The notes under the pieces: model-generated
Told to the model about the DNA's origin: nothing
Databases searched by the model: none
Seen by the model: only the letters and a program-made list of their open reading frames with translations
Position numbers and translations under genes: made by a program
Shown: positions 47,545 to 57,018 of the stretch, piece after piece
Position numbering within the stretch: the first letter of the stretch is position 1
Layout: each line of letters opens with the position of its first letter
Assembly (NCBI GenBank): GCA_021234155.1
Contig: JAJEKV010000050.1
Coordinates: forward strand, 1,991,842-2,055,841
Length of the DNA stretch: 64,000 nucleotides
Reading direction: 5' to 3'
Source of the DNA: Isoetes taiwanensis
Taxonomy: Eukaryota; Streptophyta; Lycopodiopsida; Isoetales; Isoetaceae

Positions 47545-47608
47545 TTGGTACTTCGAACTGACAATAATACGTCTGCTTGGTACTTCGAACTGACAATAAT
47601 ACGTCTGC
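47545..47608 (+). repeat. 32-bp perfect tandem duplication
   Basis: TTGGTACTTCGAACTGACAA... (32 bp) is present twice, at 47545-47576 and 47577-47608, without visible differences. Confidence 0.9.
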
Positions 47609-48890
47609 TTCTAGATGCGAAGAAAGACCCAAAGAGGAGGCTTCTTGAGCCTCCTCAGAAACTGCAAAAATAGAATCCGAATCCATGTTTGTCTTTGAAA
47701 CTTCTACTTCAATAGATTTAAACCCTGCGAAACAACTTTTTTTTAAGCATTTTTCCACATCCGAAAGCCTGTATCATAAAATAAAACTAGATCTTGTGCC
47801 CAAAAGAAAGACCAACGCCACAGTATTTTGAGTTGCGGGCAAGATAACCCACTAAAAGAAAAGCTACCCAAAATAAAAACCCAGGCAAGAGGCGAATCAA
47901 CCTTGACTATGGAGATCCTTATCAAGATCCAGGCGAATAGTCGAAATCTCGCCATCGTCTTTAGGGCGATCTCGAGCTGGGCGGGAGCATATGCCATCGA
48001 AACATGGGCGAAAATAAAAATATGGATTTAATATTGAACCTACTCAAGATTCGTATTCATTTTTTCTTAAAACCTTAAATATAGCATATTAGCGAATATT
48101 CGCCCCTTAAGGGAAACTCTGCCAGTGTCGAGGTTCTGGCTCTCCAAACATCATGGTTCCTTTGCCTCTTTGTGGCTGCCATTGTCTGTTTCAAGTTGTT
48201 GAGCAGCACCCCCGCTGCCTTGCACTCCTTTGGATTTGGCAAAATTCCAGGTTCTGAGATTTCCATTTCGTGGTGATGAACCACCCTCTTCATCACATCG
48301 GCCTTGAGTTCGGGTGAATGTTTTTTGGTGAGCTTATTGAAGTAATCAACTACTTGCTTGGCTATTTCTTTTGCGTCTCATGCTCGAGATCCTCCCGCTC
48401 AGCCGGCCGCTTTTCTCATCTTATTAAAGTAATCTGTATTCTCTCTTTCACGCATCCAATTTCTTGTAAATTGCAGAGGAAACCGGATCTTCACGTGATA
48501 TTTCCCGTGTTGCATTGACATCCAACAAACGGAACACCGTATTGGGATTCATCGGCCGAAAATCCAATGCTAAAGCGTGTGATTGCCTCGAGGCCGGTAT
48601 CGAGGGCGCCATGAAATTCACGAGAGGGAGGATAAGTGAATGGAGGGAGAAATTTCGCGGGGCCATGACGGTAATCCAATTTGCAACGCGTACTACCACA
48701 CCACTCGCGCGAAAATCCAGCCAAAAGCCCACAATCATTTTCCTAACGGCTCGTTCGTGAGGTGGACGTCTTGAAAGTACATGAAGGGGGTAAAAAAGAA
48801 ATGGCCAGGCGATTCGCCCATCACACCCATTAAGCAAAAGCAGGGGTGCTGATAGCGGGCTAAAACCCTGCTATAAGCATGCGTCCGGAC
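47609..48890. other. unassigned DNA with open minus-strand frames
   Basis: Two minus-strand frames (48075-48296 and 48448-48837) look compositionally protein-like, for example ALALDFRPMNPNTVF, but have no motif I recognise. They overlap plus-strand frames, so neither is called. Confidence 0.35.
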
Positions 48891-48894
48891 GCAT

Positions 48895-49055
48895 GCTTTT
48901 GCTACCCACCAGCATACTTTCACCCTATTCTTGGTAATGATACGAGAGCCAAAAGGTACATTGGGCATTTCTTGACTCTTCACCCTTTGCCCATTGTACC
49001 TTTTGCTCTTGATGAGTATAAGCTTACTAAGGAAATAAAGGATCAAACAAAAATA
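48895..49055 (-). repeat. dispersed repeat R2, copy 2, with an internal hairpin
   Basis: The inverted counterpart of 39.2-39.36 kb ('tttgctacccaccagcatactttcaccct'). It also contains a near-perfect hairpin: AAAAGGTACATTGGGCA (48950-48966) and TGCCCATTGTACCTTTT (48988-49004 region), separated by about 21 bp. Confidence 0.6.
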
Positions 49056-50745
49056 ATAACACCAAACCTCAATCATCAATTACTAGTTCATGTTACTAGT
49101 AGCAGTTGGAGATTTATCTAATAAATGGTGAAGTGCCATCCTTCCTTCCTTTCTGTTTTAGGAACCTGATTTTCATCCTCATCGGACTCAAATTCCTGCC
49201 CATATTGCGTCTCGGGAACAAAATATTATGTGCTTGCTCCACCTCTATAATAACCAGAGGGTTTTTTGTTGAAATATCCACCTCTTCTGGCAGTATATCC
49301 AGTATTTCCATATCCAAAGTTGTAGTTTCATATCCTCTGCCTCTACTTTTGTCCATGTCTACCTTATCTAACACCACTTAGTCAAGACACCACGTAATTC
49401 CCTGCTAGTTTTGTTCCGATTCTTGGCTATCAAAATCATACCCCATATTTTTAGGATGAAAGTATACCTGGGAAAAATTTTACCTTGATCAATGCAGGCG
49501 GCCGACTGCCATATTCTTCAGCGTTGAAAAGTCCTCCAACAATTTTTGGGGAAGCTCAAGTGTTAATACTCAGCCCTCGGTCTTATATTGCCTTTAAATT
49601 TGGTGGTTCGAGTATGCTCATTCCACACACATACTATTTTTTTTTTACAAAAAAACCTTTTCTTAGTACCATTTTAACCTACGAAATGGAATCTAGGTTA
49701 AGGGTCCATTACAAACTTTAGATCATTATGCTACCCTTGTCATTACTAACGAGGTATATGACAAATTGAGTGTCTCTTCAAAATAATATATTATGTGTAG
49801 CAAGACATTTAAAAAAAAAAAAAAAATCCATAGTTTTGTCATTAAAATCTACTACAAAGACAAGCCCACGAAGTCTAGATTATTTTCCACCAGCACACAT
49901 GCCAAGAATATAGCAAAACTTTTGTCATTTCTTCCAAGTAAATCCACCCATATAACTTGCTTGGCAGTGGCACTGTTTTTTTGATAACCTTTACGAGAGA
50001 GATTAGTATTGCCTTTTAAGGTCATCAAGTCCAACGAAACAAAGTTAAAGTAATAGTGCATATTATTTGAGAGGTTCCCAATGATGCAACGTCAAATTGA
50101 AATGTAGTGTAATAGATTAGATTCTCATCTATAAATTTTTAGAGAAATATCAAGCGTGAACGCCATGGCTAAAAACCTACTCATAAAGGTAGTGCCCTGA
50201 ACACAAGTATACCACGTTCTCCACAAACCCTATAAATGCCCAAAGATATCATCCCATCTTTAACCGGCAGGCTTTCGGATCCAGTTGTTGCCCACCGTTG
50301 ATTGCAGCCCTGTGATAGGGCATAAAGTGTACTTAACAAAGGGGGTGACCCTCACCTACTAATTCACCAACACTGTGATAAACAGTGAATTCACCTAGGA
50401 TCTTAGAACCTATGATAAACAAACTGGAATCGGGATGCCGAATTCATCTTTGTGCTTTCTGGAGAGTGCCAAACACGTGATAAATCAAGTCGCAAGAGTG
50501 ATAATCGAGTGTGGGCGAGGTTTGGGTGAGGCTTTGCTTGCTTGCGGTTAAGGGGTCCATCCCCTTGCTCGCTTTGTTATGGTCGAGATAAACAGAGCTT
50601 GCTCTCGGGCTCTTATGCTTATCGATCATAGCAGGCTCTCAAAAGGAATTAACCCCCGCTTAAACAATAGGGCTCAAAGTTTACTAAGATCTGACCGTTG
50701 GCAACCGTTAGCTGGGGTTAAAACCCATAACTCACAACATCTTTA
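49056..50745. other. unassigned AT-rich DNA
   Basis: No gene found. A pure A run of about 17 bases lies at 49811-49827. Overlapping frames near 49.1-49.4 kb on both strands have no recognisable motif. Confidence 0.4.
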
Positions 50746-51385
50746 GAATACTCTGAAGATTATGACAATAATATCTAGAATATTCCAATGATTATCGAAT
50801 ATTCTAAAGATTATTATGATAATCTCTAGAATATTCTTTTATTCCATTTTTTATTCGTAGTACAAAATTTTCAGAAAATATTAAAAATCAACCGTTTAAT
50901 AGAGTCTGGCACTGGCAGTCAATGTGTAAAAATCCAAACATTTGCTCCACTTTGAACATATCTGACAACAAAGGGCAAACTGCGCTCAAATGAATTCAGT
51001 AAGAAATTAATGTTGCTTCAAACTTAAGCCTCGATTTCTGATATCCATTCTAAAGAGCATCTTTAGTGCTATGCTAGGATCTGCCACATAAGAAAGACAG
51101 AATTTCTGTAAGACACAAATTCAGTATGTACTACCACCATGTTTGCAACATTGAAAGTGCAATTGATAGAAAATAGAGCATTTACCTCTTCCATAATAAT
51201 TTGTAGCATCACAATGCTCAACTTAACCACTGGTCCTTGCAAGTTAAGTTCATCCAATCGTTGCTCACCATTGGATTGGAACAAGATTATTATACATAAC
51301 TCTCAGAATATTCTTGCCTTGGCAAATATTCCGATGATTATTGGCATAACTCTCCGAATATTCTTCTTTCAAAGAATATTCCACC
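50746..51385. promoter_or_regulatory. cluster of GAATATTC palindromes (heat-shock-element-like)
   Basis: GAATATTC, which equals the GAAnnTTC core, occurs six times: 50778, 50797, 50829, 51306, 51356 and 51374. The last two sit 18 bp apart with TTCTTTC between them, giving further GAA/TTC half sites. Heat-shock factors bind arrays of alternating nGAAn units (established). No gene start is identified next to it, so function is uncertain. It may equally be AT-rich repeat sequence. Confidence 0.25.
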
Positions 51386-54004
51386 GATATCTCGACTCCC
51401 TCGTTTTCGTGGCCCTTTCTTTCCTGTCTCCCCTGTTTCTCATTTAAGGTGTACTTGGCGCTAGACCAAAAAGCGAGGGCAAATCACTACTAAATTCGAC
51501 GTGTGTATGGTAGAAATCAAGGCAAAAGGAGTGCCTGAAAAGAAAAGATCAAGCATAAATCACAAAAAGGGGGCTTCAAAAGCACGGATCAAAGAAGAAA
51601 TATTTGTTGTTCGCTTTACATCTCTGTAAACACTAGATATTTGTATGAAAAGAATAGAAATCTTTTCTAGGATATGGATTTTCTTCATGTAAACAAAGTT
51701 CCGGCTAAGCTGTTTAATTCTTGGTGTAGGTTTGCAAGCTATGAAGGAAGAAAAGAGTCTCCGAATTAAAGCCTCTTAAGCAGAGTAAAAATTAAGGACG
51801 ATTAATCGCCAATTGGCTATTTTTTTTAATATTTTTCAATTAGGGTTTGATAGATTAGTAGGATCCGCTTTTGCACTTCACCGGGCTTGCAAAAAATCCA
51901 TTTCTAATTCTTTTTATCTTTGCAAGAGAAAGAAACGCCTAATGCTTGTAATTTTTTATCGACATAGTAAAATAGGATTAGCCCATATATGATTTTAAAA
52001 CATTCGTATGAAAAGGGAATCGCCCAAAATAAAAAACATATTGATGAGGTGATACCATCACCCGTTATCACCATGCCCATATTAAGAAGGGCTTAAGGCT
52101 TCAGAGATTTGGGCAGATTTCGTAGCTGAAATTTCATAACCCCATATTGGATTACCTGGGAGATTTTTTTAGGGCTTCATCTTCCGGAGGCCCATTGTAG
52201 GCTTCAGAGTGAATCCAAATAGCATTACATGCTTTTTTCAATGAAGCTTATTTGGTTTTAGTGTCATTTGGCATTCCAAATTAGCGGTGCTCAAGTTTAG
52301 GATTGAAGATGATCTCCCCATTGCTTAATTATTTCATGAAGGATCTTAAATTTTTTGAAACTTCGTGGAAGAAAGTTACAAGTATGAGAGTGCTTTTGCA
52401 TTGTCTTGTTTTTTTCATGTATGTAACCGTATGTAATCTTACACATTTTTGCCACAAAGGAAAGATATATGTTTGATATCTGATACTTAGTTAAGATCTG
52501 TTTATGCTTATTAAATGCTATATAACATGATTTTGTTGCAGGGATCACATATTTGATGCAAAGCACATACCTGAAGTTTGAGAAACTTCTCATAATAACA
52601 GGTTAGTAACATCTGTAGATATTGAATTAAGAAATGCTCAGAATGCTCAATTATGGAATGATGAATGCGTGTAGAACAACAACGGCTTTTGTTTGTTGAA
52701 CTAAAGTTTAATAGTTTGCTTGTTGAACTAAAGCTTAACGGGGAGACACAAGAAAATCGTACCATCAAATGGTTCATCAAACACTTTGAGAAAGTTTTTT
52801 GGCTTGAGTGAGATATCTAGAAATGCAAACGAGCCTGATGCTGCTTCTGCAAATACTCAACACTCTTCTAAAGCTAGCGTGAGCTCATCTCAAGAGGTAC
52901 TAAATGTGGAGAATGTGGCTACCATTGGAACACAAGTAGAGGTCGCTAGTTTACAAGAATGGCTAAGGTAATGCTTACAAGAATGGCTAAGGTAATGCTG
53001 GGGTTTACGATGAGTGGCTAAGGTTTCAAGAATCAAAGTGCAACCTCAAAATAAAAGCTTGTGATAGTTTACTAAAGGAGTTTTTGAATCGTGTGATCTG
53101 AGTTTGTTGTCGATAAAGGAGTTTATGAATCGCTTGTTGCTGAATAATAATGTCCGGAGGTTAAATCTTTAGTTGCATGCATGTATGAACATATCCGAGC
53201 CCTGCATAAAAATTTTATTGGAGTTATTTCCTCGATATCCACGGATATTTCTTCTTTAAAGGTTAACAAAGATTCCACATTCAAAGAATATTCAGGTTTG
53301 TATAAAATGTCACCTATAAGAAATCGAGCATACGTTCCTACGCTTTACTTTAGAAGAGGAGTATCATAGGAAATTTGGAGACCTTATCAAAACTATCAAA
53401 AGTAGAGCATATCACACGTGAAGTGCTCAATGCTGTGATATTTGGTTTCCTTTGGTGCGCTTTTGAAATATAACATGCATTTCTGGAGTTGTGACAAAAT
53501 ATAACCCGTGAAGCAAATAAAATCGCCCACTAAGATTGGGATAAATTCTCGAAAAAAAAATCGCCCACATATTAATTAAAAAAATCTAGAAATACCAAAT
53601 AATCGCAATGGATAATAACATAAAAAATATTGAGTGTCCTTAATTTTTACTCTGCTCTTAAGCTCGAAGATTAGTTCGATTCAGGCGCTGAAATGCAGCA
53701 TTCCTTATGAAATCTCTCTGTCAAGCAGTATACAGGACCAAAATCAAGAAACGCCAACAAATTCCCTGCATTTTGTGGCAAACCTGTAGCAAAAAATATG
53801 TATAAATTCTGGCTCAAATCTGCAATTTTAGCCTACAACGCCTGCCTTTGCGGGGATCGGTTTCTAGGCAAATTTGTCCAAATTTGGTACGGTTTTAGAA
53901 GCCAAAAGAGGCAAAGATACACCCGATTTCACAAGATCTCCAATACGTAAGATTTGTTAAAGGGCTGCAATTGTCCGGAGATACTTTGCCGGACCTGATG
54001 GTTG
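51386..54004. other. unassigned AT-rich DNA
   Basis: No gene is supported. A plus-strand frame at 52786-52971 (MRKFFGLSEISRNANEPDAASAN...) is serine-rich and ends near a duplicated 'acaagaatggctaaggtaatgct' phrase (52956-52998). Its product is unknown. Confidence 0.4.
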
Positions 54005-54110
54005 AGGGAGGTCAACCTCCTTCCTTCGAGGGTCATGCAAAATAACCCTTCGGCTGCCGGCCTCGAGGGTTATTTTGCATAACCCTCTCAAGGAGGAGGT
54101 TAACCTCCCT
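54005..54110. repeat. foldback hairpin H, copy 1
   Basis: Left arm 54005-54050 and right arm 54061-54110 are nearly complementary over about 45 bp, with a loop of about ten bases around GGCTGCCGG. The arms contain GAGGTYAACCTCC, which is palindromic itself, and 'ggttatgcaaaataaccctcgagg'. RNA from this site would form a long stem. No coding. Confidence 0.8.
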
Positions 54111-54299
54111 TCATCCATGGGTTGAAGCCCGGAGATTTTGAACTATTATACAAGAGGGATGGAAGCCCCTCGGGGATGATCGGGGAGCAAAATAATTAAT
54201 AAGTTGGAAGAGGAGAACGTGTATGCAATGCAACAGAAATAGTTAACTCAAACAAGTTGCTAAGATTGGCATTGATAAAAAAATTAGTATGTCCTGCAA

Positions 54300-54535
54300 A
54301 CTCATTAAGATGGGTCAGAGCTTAACAAGACACACCGGGTTAAAGAAAAATATATAAAAATCATAATCATGTGACTCTAATAAAGATATACAACTGTTGG
54401 ACATACCGTATCGATGCTTTTTAAACATATTTCTTGAATCGTAACATATCAGATATATCAAAGGAAAATGAGCAACATGCTCAAATTGATATGTTCGACG
54501 AGCTCCACTTAAACCTACTAAATTGGAAATCAAAC

Positions 54536-54574
<39 letters not shown>

Positions 54575-55223
54575 TATTTTAATGTCACGCCACTAGGCAG
54601 CATCCAACTGGACATGTGACCACACACCACACTACATTGCTCAGTTGGGCCCTGCCCCCAACCATTTTACATTGCGTCTGTGGGTTTTGACACCCAACAG
54701 TTCATAGTGCGATTCTGGGCAGTCTCGAACTCGAGAAATATTAGAAAAGTTTTACCTTTGTGAACAATGGCTTTACGTAAAATTGTGGCCATGAAAATAG
54801 CTGCAAAGGAGCTTACATCCGCGGTTTCTCCAAAGCATGTCTACTTCCAAGGAAAATGAGCAAGAACATGCTCGAATTGGCATACACAAGAAAAGTTTTA
54901 CCTTGCAACAATAGCGCCAAAGAAGATTGTGACCATGAAAATAGAGGCAACGAAGCTTATATCCTCGATTTCTCCAAAGCGTGGCTACTTCAAGGAAAAT
55001 GAGCAAGAACATGCTCAAATCAAGCATGCACCACTATATAGAGATGCTCCTCTTAAACATGCTATCTAGATGCCGATTCAACAAATAGTGAAGCAAGAAA
55101 CAAGAAAACAAGATGTTTCTTACCGCAACAATGCCGTCTTTTGCACCTCAACGCAACCATACTTGTGGTCGCGGAAGCTTGCACCACAGGACTTACATCC
55201 GTGGTCGACGAAGCTAGTGCCAT
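54300..55223 (-). other. candidate gene with tandemly repeated exon-like units
   Basis: A frame starts at the ATG at about 55223 (MALASSTTDVSPVVQASATTSMV) and ends at a donor-like GCG|GTAAGAAA near 55130. Downstream on the minus strand, a unit made of GAGCATGTTCTTGCTCATTTTCCTTG (pyrimidine-rich, acceptor-like) plus about 75 bp and a donor GTAAAACTTTTC occurs at about 55.02-54.90 kb and again at about 54.88-54.75 kb. A diverged third copy is at about 54.52-54.40 kb. The units can read DISFVASIFMVTI and DVSSFAAIFMATI, resembling each other and less clearly the first exon. No family is recognised. The exon interpretation is a guess. Confidence 0.3.
54541..54740 (-). mobile_element. short retroposon with a GATA tail (SINE or LINE end)
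   Basis: The plus-strand left edge is (GATA)8 or so (54541-54573), followed by GTATTTTAATGTCACGCC, which resembles the TATTTTAACGTCCACGGAG terminus of the LINEs in this window. The element is about 170-200 bp, ending near 'agtctcgaactcgagaaa'. It separates the second and third exon-like units. On the minus strand GAGTTCGAGACTG vaguely recalls a Pol III B box, but no A box is seen, so I cannot choose between SINE and truncated LINE. Confidence 0.45.
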
Positions 55224-55348
55224 CGTAAAACCCTAGTCAAGACCACCGAACGAACCGGGTATACTTAAAAACTGTTTTGCCTCTTTGCCCCCCTTCTCTT
55301 GCCTCTTTTGTCGCCTTCTCTCGTTAACTTCTCGCCTCTATGAGTTTA

Positions 55349-55449
55349 GAGAGGTCAACCTCCCCTCAAGGCCGGTTATGGAAAAACCCTCTCTAACGGC
55401 CTCCAAGGGTTATTTTCCATAACCCACTTGAGGGGAGGTTAACCTCCTC
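55349..55449. repeat. foldback hairpin H, copy 2
   Basis: Left arm GAGAGGTCAACCTCCCCTCAAG... and right arm ...CTTGAGGGGAGGTTAACCTCCTC pair over about 45 bp with a loop near CTCTAACGG. It shares GAGGTYAACCTCC and 'ggttat.gaaaataaccct' with the copy at 54.0 kb, so the two belong to one family. It lies about 125 bp upstream of the candidate gene start at 55223. Confidence 0.8.
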
Positions 55450-56022
55450 ATCTTTGCATTACTTGCCTGTTTGGGCTACCACAAACCCTATAAATGACCA
55501 ATGATATCGTCCCATCTATCTTTACATTCAACAAGGTTAATTACTTGCCTGTTTGGGCTACTTTAACCTATTCTTTAAAACAGCATCGCTAAAAAAAAAG
55601 TTAGGTAAAACAGAATGTCCTTTCAAAGCTTTAACTCATAGAACGTGCAAAACCATCATTTGAATAAATACTTTACATCTTAGTATGCATCTTATTGAGA
55701 AACTAACAAATAAGCCAGCAGGTATTTATAGCTGGATGTCTAGGTTGTCATTAAATCTTGATCCCACTCTGCCCTCATGAAAGGTACATTTATTTTAGTT
55801 TAACTAATCTGTAAGTGCATTGCTTTATAGTTTACTGCACTCCTAAAATTTGCATTACCAATCTGCCATCTTCCTATAACTAACCATTGCATATTTGCAC
55901 CTCCTGCTTTGCAGTTCTTCTGCAAAACGACCCAAAATTCTCCAAATTCTTCATGCTCAATCTCAGCATCAACTTACTGTACAATGGAACGTAGGATACC
56001 CACTGGGATATTGCCTTAAACA
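55450..56022. other. spacer 3' of the EF-hand gene
   Basis: AT-rich DNA downstream of the minus-strand EF-hand gene; the gene's 3' untranslated region and polyadenylation site probably lie here. No other gene. Confidence 0.5.
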
Positions 56023-56929
56023 TTAATCAACTGGAACCTCTACTTCCATTTTCAGACCAGCTTTCCCAAGAACCTGGTTACATACATCAAGGATGCAAAC
56101 ACAAACAATAAGATGATGTCAGCTAATACAGGCATTGGATGATACAAACAGAGGCATTCCTCATATTCAGAAACAAGATTTGATATTTGTACCTTCAAAA
56201 AGTCATCATATGTTAATGTGCAATCCTTTGAAAACCCTGCTTCTTCCAATGCCCGCCTCACAACTTCCTGCCAGCAGATATGCATTTTACAAATAAACTG
56301 ACTTCTGTCTTCAAAGTGATGTTCAGAATCATTTGATACTTAAGACAAATATGAAGCAACGATAAGACGGCACTAAAACAGGCATAACAGACATTTTAAA
56401 AATGTGACTGAACTATACTGAGATAGTTAGCTTGGGCAGGATACTTGAAGTTTCCATAATGTAACTTATAGCTAGTGCACATATGGAAGCCTCAACATGC
56501 AACACATTCACATATAAATTACCTCCCTTTGTTCTTCTGTAAGAAAAGAGCCTGATAGGTCAATTTAAAACTTCCAATATGTCAGCTGTTGTCACCTTTC
56601 CATTACCATCAGAATCGTACACTTTGAAAATAACTGCAAACCATACATGACAAATTAGATTATCAAAAACGTCCGTACATTTATTTGAGCGTATGAGTGT
56701 TGTGTGCACAAAAACTCACACTCAACTTTGTGCTGAAAACTTGCCCGTTGACTGAATGCTGACAGTAGGTAAATAAATTCTTTGAAATTTACGCCTTCCA
56801 GCATCCTTAACATTCTCTACAATAGACAAATGCAATGTTTCAATACCATGCATTTGTATAAAAACAGTGGTAACAACACAATAAGATCCTTGATAGACAT
56901 TGTTGATACTAATAATTAGAGAATGATGA

Positions 56930-57018
<89 letters not shown>

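Noticed and set aside
54541-54740. tRNA-derived SINE
   Set aside because: Only a weak B-box-like word is present and no A box, so I left the class open.
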